DNA from: Erythrobacter donghaensis
GTDB taxonomy: Bacteria; Pseudomonadota; Alphaproteobacteria; Sphingomonadales; Sphingomonadaceae
Direction of reading: 5' to 3'
Assembly (NCBI RefSeq): GCF_002155425.1
Contig: NZ_MUYG01000008.1
Coordinates: 1 to 64,000, forward strand
Length of the DNA: 64,000 nt
The notes beneath the pieces were generated by a model. That model did not search any database and was not told where the DNA came from. It saw only the letters and a program-made list of their open reading frames with translations. Every line of letters starts with the position of its first letter. The stretch's first letter is position 1. The position numbers and the translations under genes were made by a program. Below are positions 54,642 through 63,987 of this stretch, one piece after another.

Positions 54642-55181
54642 ATGCTGCTGCTGACCGCCACCACTGCCGCCGCATTGCTGATCGCCCAGCAGGCCCCAGC
54701 CGAGGGGACCGACTGGGACGCCGAATTCGGGGTCGAGGTAAAAGAGCGCGATCCGGTAACGGGCGAGCTGCCGGTTGATCCTTACGAACAGTCCAACGCC
54801 AACGCCGGGGCCGCGCCCTATGACAGCGCCGCGCTGGTCGCCGACTTCGGCGGGCGCGAGGGGATCCGCCGGATTGCCGAGCGCACAGTCGAATTATCCG
54901 AAGCCGATCCGCGCATCGCCGATATCTTCGCCGCGCATGACATGGTGCGTCTCAAGCGCACGCTTGGCGAACAGTTCTGCTACCTGCTCGGCGCGGGCTG
55001 CGATTACACCGGGCGCGACATGGCGGCCTCGCACGCCGAAATGGGCGTGACCAAGGCCGACATGAACGCGCTGGTCGAGAACCTTCAGACCGCGATGCGC
55101 GAGGCGGGCGTGCCCTTTGCCGCGCAAAACCGACTGCTCGCCAAGCTCGCCCCGATGTCGGGCAAGGTGGTTACGCGATAG
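54642..55181 (+). CDS. Exported group 1 truncated haemoglobin
   Basis: A 179-residue protein. A hydrophobic N-terminus (LLLTATTAAALLIAQQAPA) suggests export, unlike usual cytoplasmic truncated haemoglobins. The globin part shows FGGREGIRRIAERTVELSEADPRIADIF near 65-95 and, around the expected proximal His, DMAASHAEMGVTKADMNALVENLQTAM near 127-150. GGAG precedes ATG 54642. It may bind or detoxify NO or sense oxygen in the envelope alongside the DUF3034, cupredoxin and cyclic-di-GMP proteins. Confidence 0.85.
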   Translation: MLLLTATTAAALLIAQQAPAEGTDWDAEFGVEVKERDPVTGELPVDPYEQSNANAGAAPYDSAALVADFGGREGIRRIAERTVELSEADPRIADIFAAHDMVRLKRTLGEQFCYLLGAGCDYTGRDMAASHAEMGVTKADMNALVENLQTAMREAGVPFAAQNRLLAKLAPMSGKVVTR

Positions 55182-55193
55182 CGATCAGAAAAG

Positions 55194-55240
55194 CGGGTGC
55201 CGACGGGGCCTGCGGGGGGGCATTGGGCGGTCGGCACCCG
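55194..55240. terminator. Hairpin between convergent haemoglobin and autotransporter genes
   Basis: CGGGTGCCGAC and GTCGGCACCCG form an 11-bp stem with a 25-base G-rich loop in the 66-base gap between the two stops. It is probably a shared terminator, though no T-run is present. Confidence 0.55.
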
Positions 55241-55247
55241 GCGCGCA

Positions 55248-58200
55248 TCACCAGCCGAAGCGGATCGATGCGCGCAAGCTGTAGCCGATCTCGCCGAACT
55301 GTTCTTCCAGTCCGAGCTCGCCTGCGATCTTGTAGCTGCCATCCCCGCCCAGCGCGCGGGCGCGCGCGAACCAGCCGCTGTCGCGTCCTTCGGGGTTGAG
55401 CGTGAAGAGGTTACCCTCGCCATAGCGCGCGCGGGTCGCGCCGAGATCGCTGGTCAGCAATTCGCGCCAGCCGCCTTCGGCCTCGAGCCGGAACCAGCCG
55501 GTATCGCGCGCCTGCATCCCCCACAGGTCCGCACCCACGGTAACCGCGCCGTTGATGCCGACTTCCTTGCTGGCGCGGTCCTCGACCGTCAGGTTCAGCG
55601 CATCGCCGCCGCCGGTCTCGGTGTAGCCGTCTTCCTTGAGGCGCAGATAGTCGATCACCAGCGAGGGGCGGAAGAAGAAGAACTGCGACCCGCCCTCGAT
55701 CGACACGCCGCCGGTGGCGGTGACGAAATCGCCGCTCCAGTCGCGCTGGATGGTGTAGTTGACGGCATCAGTGCCCGTCCCCCCGGCAAACACGCGGCTG
55801 CCCGAGAAATCCGCCTTGCCCGCGCCGACGCGCGCAAAGCCGATCACCGGGCCGAATTTGCCGCGCCAGTGGACGCCGGCTTCATAGCTGTCGCCGAGCA
55901 CCGAATTGTCGAACGGGCCGTTTGTGTGCTTGCTCCACAGCCAGCTGCCGGTCACGCCGACCGCGCCGAAGCCGGTGAGGTATTCCGCCCCGCCCCGGAA
56001 CCCCAGCCCGGTAAGGTCGAAGGCCGCCGAATCCCCGCGCGCCTTGTCGAGATTCCAGTTGGCGAAATCGGCGATGATGCGGAACTTGCCTTCCTCGTCG
56101 AAGGGCGTGTTCGGGTCCATGAAGTGCCGGTCGAAGGCGCGCAGGCCCTGGCTCAGCCCTTCGAAGGTGCCCCCGGCGTGATCGGGCAGGGTCTGCGCGA
56201 CATAGGCCTGAAACACTTCGGCATTGTTGATCCCGAGGAACAGCCCGGCGACCTTGTCGTCCTCGTCCAGCGCGGCGAACAGGCTGTCGAAGGCCGCACT
56301 TTCCGAAGCGTTGAGGCCGAGGTCGGCGGTCGCCTTGCGGGTGATCGCGACATTGATGTTGTTGCCGCTGACCGCCAGAGCGGCCTTGTAGAGGAACGGC
56401 ACCAGCGCGCTGTCGGCGGTGAGGTTGCTTCCCCCCGTCAGGCTCCCGGCCGAGATCACCGTGTAGGTGCCGCCCGCCGTATCGAGATCGGCAAGGCGGA
56501 TGCGGATCTTCGATCCCGTGGCGAAATTCGCGGTGCCGGTGACGGTGATTGCGGTGTCGGTGCCCGCCGCGCCGCCCAGCGTCGCGCCGATGACGCCGTT
56601 CGCGCCGATATCGAGGCTGGCGATCGTGGCCGGGCCGGTCAGCGCGAGCGTGCCGCCCGCGAGATTGACCGCGACATTCTGCGCATTGGCCAGCCGCCCG
56701 CCGAAGCCTGCCGTGTCTGCAATCCGCAGCGTTCCCGCGCCGCCGCCGAAATCGGCGGTGCCGCTGAAGATCGCATCGCCGCTCATCAGGAGCTGGTTGG
56801 TGCCCCCGCCGAAGCTGACCGTGCCGCTTGCCCCGCCGTCGAGCAGCTCGAGCAGGTCATTGCCGCTGCCGAAGCGGATGTCGCCGATGATCGAAGGCGC
56901 GGGATTGCCGCTGCTGACTGCGGTCTGGCGGACAATGCTGCCCGCGGTGCGCGCCGACAGGTCGATGGCGACATTGCGGTTCGAGGCCGTGTCGGCCCCG
57001 CTCGCCGAGATGGTGCCGCTGTTCTCGATCAGCCCGAGCGTGCCCGAACGGTCGAGAATGGCGACAGCCGATCCGGCCTTGGTGGTGGCCGCCGTGATCG
57101 ACCGCGAATTGCGCAGGATGCCGAGGCTCGCATTCTGGTCGACCAGCAGCGCGGTCGCCTGGCCGGTGGTGGTGTCGGTGCCCGCGACGCTGGCGGCGAT
57201 GGTGCCCGCGTTGTTGATCACGGGCACGGTGGTGCCAGCGCCGAGTTCGAGCGCGGTAGCATTGGCCGCGCGCGCCGCGCCGCCGATCTGGCCGTTGATC
57301 TGGATCCCGTTGACGATGGCGACGTCTCCGCCGCGCCCACCGATCCGCATCCCCGTGCCGGTGACGCCGCTATAGACCCCGTCGCCCAGGATCGTTCCTG
57401 CCATGACGATGCCGAAATTGTTTGAGGTGCCCTCGGTCGCGCCGATGGCGATGTCGTTTGCGCCGCCGATCTGCACCGCCGGAGCCGCGCCATAGGCGAT
57501 GATGCGGGTGTTGCCTTCCTTGGCGTCCTCGATCCCGTCCTTGTCCTCGTCATTGTCGTTGGGCAACGCGTTGGCGGGTGCGATCTCGAAGATGATCCCC
57601 TTGGCGACATTGCCCTCGATCACCAGCGCGCTGCCGCCTTGCAGCAGATCGTCGGCATCGAGCCGCGAGACATCCGCCGGAGCAGGTACGGTCCGATAGC
57701 CGCTTACCGTGATCGCGCTCTGGACTTTCAGGGCACCGCCGAGATTTCCGCCCAGCACTGCCCCTTGCGCATTCAGCCCACGCGCGGTGATCTCGCCCGC
57801 CAGTCGGACGTTGCCCGAGATGTCGCTCATCGCCACGCCAACCGAATTGTTGCCGGTCACGGTGGTCTTGCCTTCATGCGTGAAGGTGCCGGTGATCGGC
57901 CCGGTCGCGCGGATGCCGGCGGAATTGTTGCCCTCGACCAGAATCGTGCCGGTGTGGCTGAGATTGCCGGTCAGCGCGCCGTCTATGCGGATCGCGGTGC
58001 GGCCCGTACCGATCGCGAAGAGCCCGTCGAGATCGCCGTCATTGTCGGTGTCGGTCGCGGTGTAGGTCTCGTCGATGGTGATCGTGCCGGAATTGGTGAT
58101 GTTGGCGGTGCGCGGCCCGGTCACCAGAATGCCGGTGGCGTTGTCGGCATTGCTGATCGCGATATTGCCCGCGTTGGTCACCGAATTGTTGCTGTCGACC

Positions 58201-58388
58201 GTCACCGCCGTGCCGCTCGTCACTGTCACCGATCCGGTCGTCTCGATCCGCACATCGGCGGGCTGGCCGTTGTTGACGGTCGAGGTCACCACCGGGGTTG
58301 TGCGCGCGGTGGTGATGACGGTCTGCGCGGCCAGCGGCCCTGACAGAGCGGCAAGCGCGGTGCCAGCCAGAAGCGTGCGGGTGTTCAT
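55248..58388 (-). CDS. Autotransporter-domain outer-membrane protein
   Basis: A 1046-residue protein with signal peptide MNTRTLLAGTALAALSGPLAAQ. The long passenger of Thr/Asn/Gly-rich beta-helix repeats runs to about residue 720 (for example NAGNIAISNADNATGILVTG). A C-terminal autotransporter barrel ends GYSLRASIRFGW. Two Asp-rich loops, TDNDGDLDGL near 117 and NDNDEDKDGIEDAKEG near 270, look like calcium-binding loops. It follows the STN TonB receptor by 77 bases on the same strand, so it may belong to that regulated unit. Surface adhesion or enzymatic display is possible; no catalytic motif was seen. Confidence 0.9.
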   Translation of the reverse strand: MNTRTLLAGTALAALSGPLAAQTVITTARTTPVVTSTVNNGQPADVRIETTGSVTVTSGTAVTVDSNNSVTNAGNIAISNADNATGILVTGPRTANITNSGTITIDETYTATDTDNDGDLDGLFAIGTGRTAIRIDGALTGNLSHTGTILVEGNNSAGIRATGPITGTFTHEGKTTVTGNNSVGVAMSDISGNVRLAGEITARGLNAQGAVLGGNLGGALKVQSAITVSGYRTVPAPADVSRLDADDLLQGGSALVIEGNVAKGIIFEIAPANALPNDNDEDKDGIEDAKEGNTRIIAYGAAPAVQIGGANDIAIGATEGTSNNFGIVMAGTILGDGVYSGVTGTGMRIGGRGGDVAIVNGIQINGQIGGAARAANATALELGAGTTVPVINNAGTIAASVAGTDTTTGQATALLVDQNASLGILRNSRSITAATTKAGSAVAILDRSGTLGLIENSGTISASGADTASNRNVAIDLSARTAGSIVRQTAVSSGNPAPSIIGDIRFGSGNDLLELLDGGASGTVSFGGGTNQLLMSGDAIFSGTADFGGGAGTLRIADTAGFGGRLANAQNVAVNLAGGTLALTGPATIASLDIGANGVIGATLGGAAGTDTAITVTGTANFATGSKIRIRLADLDTAGGTYTVISAGSLTGGSNLTADSALVPFLYKAALAVSGNNINVAITRKATADLGLNASESAAFDSLFAALDEDDKVAGLFLGINNAEVFQAYVAQTLPDHAGGTFEGLSQGLRAFDRHFMDPNTPFDEEGKFRIIADFANWNLDKARGDSAAFDLTGLGFRGGAEYLTGFGAVGVTGSWLWSKHTNGPFDNSVLGDSYEAGVHWRGKFGPVIGFARVGAGKADFSGSRVFAGGTGTDAVNYTIQRDWSGDFVTATGGVSIEGGSQFFFFRPSLVIDYLRLKEDGYTETGGGDALNLTVEDRASKEVGINGAVTVGADLWGMQARDTGWFRLEAEGGWRELLTSDLGATRARYGEGNLFTLNPEGRDSGWFARARALGGDGSYKIAGELGLEEQFGEIGYSLRASIRFGW

Positions 58389-58465
58389 GTTCGGGGTTCC
58401 TCCTGATCCTTTGTCTCAGGAGACGGAGACCTTGCGCGCGCGCCTTGGCCCGATGTGCAAAAAAG

Positions 58466-60919
58466 TCAGAACCGCGTGTCGAACCCGATGCGGATGGTGC
58501 GCGGCTGAAGCGGGGTGATCTGCGCCCGTCCGGTCGAGAAGGGCGTGCCCAGCGCAAAGCGATTGCCCTGACTTTCGAACAAGTTGGAAAGCGTCAGCGT
58601 CAGCCCGGCATTGTCGCGTCCGAAGCGCACGATCAGCCCGCTGTCGAGGTAATCGCCCTGCAATTCGCCCAGCTCCGGCCCGACCCCGAGGCGGGATTTG
58701 CCGACATAGCTGATCCAGCCATCGGCCAGCAGCGCGGTGCCATTGCCGAACTCGCGCCGCCATTGCAGCCCGGCCCGGCCCGAAACCTGTGCGATATTGG
58801 GGATGCGCCCCAAGCGCGGCGCAGCAAGAACGCGCGCTGCGCTTTCGGCCCCGCGGGGCGGCACGATATCGAATCCGGCCAGCGAAAACGGAGTCAGCGC
58901 GAAGAATTGCGGCACGTCGACCCGGCTGTCATTGATCGTCGCACCCGCATCGAGCCGCAGCCCCGGCGCCAGGCGCACGCTGCCCGACACGCTCGCCGCG
59001 AGGATCGTGCCGTTGCCGATATTGGCGGTCGAAGGCAGGCCGCCCTCGTCGATGAAATCGGCCTGAATGTCGCGCCAGCGGGTGTAGGAGAGGCTCGCCG
59101 AGACATCAAAGTCGCCCCGCCCCGGCACGCCCCAGCCGCCTCCCAGCTCCACCGTGCGGGCGTGGTCGGATGTGAACTGGCGCACGAAATCGCCCGACAC
59201 CGCCAGCCCGCCGGGGCGGAAGCCCTCCTGATAGCGCAGCCAAGCGCGGCCATCATCGCCGACATCGACCAGCGCCGAGGCTGAGGGAAGCCACGCGGTC
59301 TGCCGCCGGGTCGCCGTCACCGCCCGACCTGCGATCGCGACCGGCAGCGGCACGTTCTCGCCCTCCCCGCCCAGCTCGACACTGGTGACACGCAGGCCCG
59401 CCGCCAGCGTCAGCACGGGCAGCAGGCGGTAGCTCGCCTCGCCATAGCCGGTGATCTCGAACACGGTGTTCTCGACCCCGGTGCTGGCCGTTTCGGGCTC
59501 TCCCGCAGGCCCGATCCCGCGGGTCAGTGTGTTGCGGTTGTCGATGATGCTGCTGCCCAGCACCCAGCCGAGCGCACGCCCCGGCAGGGCGGGCTGCCAG
59601 ATGCGGGTCTCGTTGGCGATCATGCGCGTTTCATTGCGCTGGCGGAACACCCGTGGGATGCCGCCGGGCGCGGTCGCGTCGTAGCGTTCGGTCAGATCCT
59701 GCGCGCCGATCCCGGTCGAGGACTTGATCCTGACCCCGCCGATCGCGCCGTTCACCACCAGTTGCGCCTGGCCGTATTGCGCGCGGCTGCCTTCGGTGAC
59801 GCGGGCCGAGCTTTCGAGCCTGCGTCCCTCGCGGTCGGCATATTGGCTGTCCTGGCCCTCGGTATCCTGCCCCAGCAGGATCACATCGGCGCTCCAGTCC
59901 GGCGCAAGATCGAGCCTCAGCGCTGCCCGCCCGGCGAGGATCTCGGTGCGGTTGACGTTGCGCTGGCCCAGCGCGGGCTTGTCGATATAGCCGCCCAGCG
60001 TCGCCGCATCGAAATTGAGCCTCAACGTCGCGGTCTCGCCGACCAGCGGCAGGTTGATCGTGGCATTGGCATCGCCGCCCGGCTCGCCCCCGGCGATCAA
60101 CGCCGCCCCGCCCGAGACCACCAGACTGGTCTCACCCGGCTCCGGCGCACGCGGCACCAGCCGGATGATCCCGCCAAGCGATCCTGCGCCATAGAGCGTG
60201 CCCTGCGGCCCTTCGAGGATCTCGACCCGCTCCATGTCCGACAGGCGCAGATCGGGATCGGGCGCGTTGTAGGACAGGCGCAGGTCGCCGAAATATTGCC
60301 CCACCGTGGCCTGCGTCGGCCCGGTGAAGCTCGAATCCGCGATGCCGCGAATGAACAGCTTGTTGCGCCCGCTGCCCAGATAGGTGGAGCTGACCGCGGC
60401 GCTGCGCTGCATGATCTTCTCGGTCCCCCCCACCCCGCCGCGGGCGAGCATTTCGCCGCCCAGCAATGTCACCTGCGCTGGCACCTCGGTGAAGGTGAGG
60501 TCGCGCTTGCTGGCGGTGACGATGATCGGCGGGCCCTCGGCCTCGGGAAGGGGTTGCGGCGCGGCGGCGGATGCGCGCGGTGTTTCGGCGGCGGGGCGCT
60601 GTCGCCCGGCCTTTGCGGTGCGCGGCGGAGCGGCCACCAGCCGCCATGCATCGGGGCCGACCTTCACCGCCTGCATCCCGCTCGCGCGCGCCAGTTTCCT
60701 GACAGCGCTCGCGGCATCCATCCGGCCCTTGATCGCGGCGATCTTGCGGCGTCCCAGCGCCGGATCGGCGATGACGATGCTGGCATCGGTCGCCCGCGCG
60801 ATCGCGATGGCGGCCTCGGCCACGGTGCCGGGCGGAATCGCAAGCTCGACCGGACGCGCCGCCAGCCCAGCGGGCGCGGCGAGGACGGCTATCGCGGCAA
60901 AAGGGACGAGCTGACGCAT
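58466..60919 (-). CDS. TonB-dependent receptor with STN signalling domain (FecA-like)
   Basis: An 817-residue outer-membrane receptor. Signal peptide at 1-22. STN domain at about 25-95 (LAIPPGTVAEAAIAIARATDASIVI, then MDAASAVRKLARASGMQAVKV), then a Pro/Ala linker. The plug has TVGQYFGDLRLSYNAPDPDL and MERVEILEGPQGTLYGAGSLGGIIRL. The barrel ends in IRIGFDTRF. The STN domain talks to a FecR-type anti-sigma factor, which is encoded immediately upstream (4-base spacing) with an ECF sigma gene before it. The ligand is unknown; a siderophore or plant-type compound is possible. Confidence 0.92.
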   Translation of the reverse strand: MRQLVPFAAIAVLAAPAGLAARPVELAIPPGTVAEAAIAIARATDASIVIADPALGRRKIAAIKGRMDAASAVRKLARASGMQAVKVGPDAWRLVAAPPRTAKAGRQRPAAETPRASAAAPQPLPEAEGPPIIVTASKRDLTFTEVPAQVTLLGGEMLARGGVGGTEKIMQRSAAVSSTYLGSGRNKLFIRGIADSSFTGPTQATVGQYFGDLRLSYNAPDPDLRLSDMERVEILEGPQGTLYGAGSLGGIIRLVPRAPEPGETSLVVSGGAALIAGGEPGGDANATINLPLVGETATLRLNFDAATLGGYIDKPALGQRNVNRTEILAGRAALRLDLAPDWSADVILLGQDTEGQDSQYADREGRRLESSARVTEGSRAQYGQAQLVVNGAIGGVRIKSSTGIGAQDLTERYDATAPGGIPRVFRQRNETRMIANETRIWQPALPGRALGWVLGSSIIDNRNTLTRGIGPAGEPETASTGVENTVFEITGYGEASYRLLPVLTLAAGLRVTSVELGGEGENVPLPVAIAGRAVTATRRQTAWLPSASALVDVGDDGRAWLRYQEGFRPGGLAVSGDFVRQFTSDHARTVELGGGWGVPGRGDFDVSASLSYTRWRDIQADFIDEGGLPSTANIGNGTILAASVSGSVRLAPGLRLDAGATINDSRVDVPQFFALTPFSLAGFDIVPPRGAESAARVLAAPRLGRIPNIAQVSGRAGLQWRREFGNGTALLADGWISYVGKSRLGVGPELGELQGDYLDSGLIVRFGRDNAGLTLTLSNLFESQGNRFALGTPFSTGRAQITPLQPRTIRIGFDTRF

Positions 60920-60923
60920 CGGA

Positions 60924-61859
60924 TTAACGGGCCGCGATCACCCAGCCATCGCCGCCATTCTGCGGCTGCACCCGCACCCCCAGCAGCGGCTCCAGCGCGC
61001 GCGGATCGGCGCGCATACTTTCAAGCGCGATGCTGCCCGACAGCCGGGTTGCCCCGTCATCGCTGGTGAAGTCTATGCCGGTCGCGCGGGAAAGTTCGGC
61101 GGCGATCTCGGCGAGGCTGGCATCGGCAAAGCTGATCCGCCCGCGTCGCCATTCGCCCACTGCCGCGACGTCGACCGGGGCGACGTTAAACCGCCCTCCG
61201 GCACTGCCCACGGCCCGCTCGCCCGCATCGATCCTGACGGCCTGCGCTTCAGGGTCGATGATCACCGCGCCCTCGGCCACCGCCACGTCTAGCCCCTCGC
61301 CCGCAAGGCGCACGTCGAAGACCGTTCCGGCATCGACCAGCCGCGCCCCGCCCGCTTCAAGGACGAAGGGGTCCGCCGCATCATGTCGGATCGTGAACAG
61401 CGCCTGCCCGGCTTCGAGCCGTGCGGCGCGTGCGTCTGCGACCGCCAGACGGCTCCCGCCGCCAAGTTCGACTGTGCTGCCATCATCCAATGCGATCATC
61501 CGCGTCTCGCCCGGCGCGGTGGTGTAGAGCGTCTCGCCCTGCGGCCAGACACCGAGCAGGAAAGTGGTCGCCAGCACCAGCACCGCCGCGACCGCTCCGC
61601 CCAGCCACACGCGGTGCCCGGCCAGCCAGCCGGGGTTGTCATTGGCGGCGCTCGGCGCTGGCTCGGCCTCGGCTTCGGGTTCAGGAACCAGCGCTGCCGC
61701 CTCATCCAGCGCGGCCTGCACCGCATCATAGGCGTCGGCGTGCGCAGGGTCGGCCTCAAGCCAGTCCGTAAAGCCGTCCCAATCGGCAAAGTCGGGCTCG
61801 CCCGTCCTGATCGCCCAGGCAAGCGCTGCATCGCGGATCGCGGTCTGGTCAGGTGTCAT
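60924..61859 (-). CDS. FecR-like anti-sigma factor / signal transducer
   Basis: A membrane regulator of 311 residues. The cytoplasmic N-terminus has the FecR phrase DWDGFTDWLEADPAHADAYDAV near 25-45. One transmembrane helix is near 88-105, and the periplasmic FecR domain has ETLYTTAPGETRMIALDDGSTVELGGGSRL near 115. A C-terminal STN-like DUF4974 segment (EIAAELSRATGIDF) follows. It relays ligand binding from the STN receptor to the ECF sigma factor. ATG 61859 fits the family N-terminus. Confidence 0.92.
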   Translation of the reverse strand: MTPDQTAIRDAALAWAIRTGEPDFADWDGFTDWLEADPAHADAYDAVQAALDEAAALVPEPEAEAEPAPSAANDNPGWLAGHRVWLGGAVAAVLVLATTFLLGVWPQGETLYTTAPGETRMIALDDGSTVELGGGSRLAVADARAARLEAGQALFTIRHDAADPFVLEAGGARLVDAGTVFDVRLAGEGLDVAVAEGAVIIDPEAQAVRIDAGERAVGSAGGRFNVAPVDVAAVGEWRRGRISFADASLAEIAAELSRATGIDFTSDDGATRLSGSIALESMRADPRALEPLLGVRVQPQNGGDGWVIAAR

Positions 61860-61898
61860 TTCGAACAGTCTCCTGACTGCAAGACGGAGTCGCACGCC

Positions 61899-62495
61899 TC
61901 AAACCTCATCGAACGCCTTCCGAGCCTCAAGGATACGCGCATAGGCGCGCCGCAGATCGCTCTCGACCGTGCTCAGGCTGACGCCGAATTCGGCGGCGAT
62001 GTCGCGCTGGGCGATGCCATCGACACGGTGGCGGCGGAAGATCGCGGCGGCGCGCGGGCCGAGATCGGTCAGCGCGGCCTCTATCGCGGCGACCTGCTGG
62101 CGCGCGGCGATTGCGCGCTCGGGGCCGGGCGCCGGGGCGATATTGTCGGCTAGGCCCGGCTGCGTATCGGCCCAGGCCTTGTCGCGCAGGCGGGACTGGC
62201 GCTCGGCACGATAACGATCGATCATCAGCCGGTCGGCGGCCCGCATCATGTAGCCGATGCCCGCCGCCGCCTCGGGATCGGCCGCGCCCGACAGCCGCAG
62301 CCACAGCTCATGCAGCAGGTCCTCCGCCGCCTCCCCAGCCCCACGCGCACGCAGAAAGCGCAGCAGCCGGTCGCGCTCGGCGAGAAAGGCCTCCGCAAGC
62401 GGGGCGTTGGGGGCGGCGGGCGGTTCGAACACGGGACTCGCGGGGTCAGCATTTGACGGCCCGCTGGCTGAACGCGGGCCGAATGCCGCCCTCAT
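61899..62495 (-). CDS. ECF sigma factor (FecI-like)
   Basis: A 198-residue sigma factor. Region 2 is at about 35-100 (AFLAERDRLLRFLRARGAGEAAEDLLHELWLRL, MMRAADRLMIDRYRAE), and region 4 at about 135-190 (ALTDLGPRAAAIFRRHRVDGIAQRDIAAEFGVSLSTVESDLRRAYARIL). It stands before FecR, the canonical order. An N-terminal tail of about 30 residues is longer than usual, and GTG 62501 is an alternative start. It probably drives the receptor and autotransporter genes. Confidence 0.92.
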   Translation of the reverse strand: MRAAFGPRSASGPSNADPASPVFEPPAAPNAPLAEAFLAERDRLLRFLRARGAGEAAEDLLHELWLRLSGAADPEAAAGIGYMMRAADRLMIDRYRAERQSRLRDKAWADTQPGLADNIAPAPGPERAIAARQQVAAIEAALTDLGPRAAAIFRRHRVDGIAQRDIAAEFGVSLSTVESDLRRAYARILEARKAFDEV

Positions 62496-62551
62496 AGGCA
62501 CAAATCAAAGGCCCGAACAGGCCCGAGCAAAAGCCTCGGCGCGCCGCGCGA

Positions 62552-63955
62552 TCAGCCCTGCTGCGCGAGCCGCATGAGGTTGCCGACCGCCTGCGGCCCC
62601 GTCGCGCGCAGCTCCTGCAAGACCGCCACCCGCGCCGCATCGCTGCGGTCGACCCCTGCGGCGATCTTGCCGAACCCGTCGAGCCGGCTGCGGCGAATCC
62701 ATGCGCCCAGGCGCTCATCGCCGAACCACGCGCCCTGATTCATGATGTTGACGATGTTGGTGGTGAGGTAGCTCTTGAGATCGTGCGGGAAGGGCACGGT
62801 GCGGCACAGAGCGTTTCTCGCGGCATCGTCATCGGGGTAATGCGCCTCGACAAAGGCGATCAGCGCCGCCGAGAAGCATGGCTGCGGCACGCGCACCAGC
62901 TGGGGGACGATGCGGTCGCCTTGGAAGATCGGCACGGCAGCGCGCGGCTCGACCGCCGAGGCGGTGCAGTCGATATAGAGCGCACCCGCCACTGCCGGTT
63001 CGCTGCCCTCCTCCAGCATGATCGCGTCAGGCGTGATCGCAGTCACCCGGCCCTTGCGCACCACATTGGTCACGCGCCGCAGCTCGGCGACTTCACCGTG
63101 CGAGATCGTGGCATAGTGGAACATGGTCGGAGTCACGTCCGGGTCGATCCGCAGCACCACGCCCGCCGTTTCGAGCCGGGCGAAGATATCCTCAGGCGAC
63201 GTCCCCTCGGCAAAGGCCCGCATCTGTGCGAGCTGGCGGCCGAACACCGCGTCGAAGAACTCCTCACCCGGCTGGGTGCCGGAACGGTCGATCAGCCAGC
63301 TGTCGCGCGGCTTGATCCACTGAATTGCTTCGGAAGGCGTGCCCATCGCGAGCAACCAGCCGATCGCATCCATCGCGGTTTTGCCCGCGCCGAGCACCAC
63401 GAAGCGCGTGGGCCGCTCGCTTTCCAGCCACAGCCGGGGGAGCGCACCGGGGGGCACCATCCTGACGCCCTCCTCCACCGCGAAGCGCGGAGTGTGGTTG
63501 GCGGGAATGACCGGGCTGTTGTGGGTGGTGTCGACCGTCTTGCGGCGCACCGTGATCGCCGTCTCCTCGCCCGACATCAGCGACACCGCCCGGCCATCGC
63601 CGCGCCACTCGGTCATCGGCAGATAGGTCACCCGGCCCGAAGCCAGCAGGCTCTGGCGCATCACGCGGTCATAGTAGCCGCTCACCTCCGCGCCAGACGC
63701 GAGTTCGTAGAGCCCCGCGTTGACGCCGTGCGTGTCCTTGCGATTGGCGCCCAGCGGCAGCGAGTTCACCCCGTAAAAGGCCGAGGGCTGGTGCAAAGCA
63801 ACGAAGCCATAGGCATCGTTCCAGTGCCCGCCGGGCCGCGACTGCCGGTCGATGATCGTGATATGGGCATCGCTCTCGGCGAGGAGCGTGTCGGCAAAGG
63901 CCATTCCCACTGCGCCAGCGCCGATGACGAGATAGTCGGTTTCAAGGGACGTCAC
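62552..63955 (-). CDS. FAD/NAD(P)-dependent oxidoreductase, function unknown
   Basis: A 467-residue flavoprotein. FAD dinucleotide fold DYLVIGAGAVGMAFADTL at 7-24, then IIDRQSRPGGHWNDAYGFVALHQPSAFYGV near 34-63, which resembles flavin-containing monooxygenases. A second nucleotide fold, FVVLGAGKTAMDAIGWLL, is near 185. There is no signal peptide. It may oxidise a small substrate or be a lycopene-cyclase-like or tryptophan-halogenase-like relative, but I cannot decide. It sits upstream of the ECF sigma gene, and a palindrome precedes it at the window edge. Confidence 0.85.
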   Translation of the reverse strand: MTSLETDYLVIGAGAVGMAFADTLLAESDAHITIIDRQSRPGGHWNDAYGFVALHQPSAFYGVNSLPLGANRKDTHGVNAGLYELASGAEVSGYYDRVMRQSLLASGRVTYLPMTEWRGDGRAVSLMSGEETAITVRRKTVDTTHNSPVIPANHTPRFAVEEGVRMVPPGALPRLWLESERPTRFVVLGAGKTAMDAIGWLLAMGTPSEAIQWIKPRDSWLIDRSGTQPGEEFFDAVFGRQLAQMRAFAEGTSPEDIFARLETAGVVLRIDPDVTPTMFHYATISHGEVAELRRVTNVVRKGRVTAITPDAIMLEEGSEPAVAGALYIDCTASAVEPRAAVPIFQGDRIVPQLVRVPQPCFSAALIAFVEAHYPDDDAARNALCRTVPFPHDLKSYLTTNIVNIMNQGAWFGDERLGAWIRRSRLDGFGKIAAGVDRSDAARVAVLQELRATGPQAVGNLMRLAQQG

Positions 63956-63987
63956 GAACGGCTCCGATCCTGGGTTGGATGATTCGA

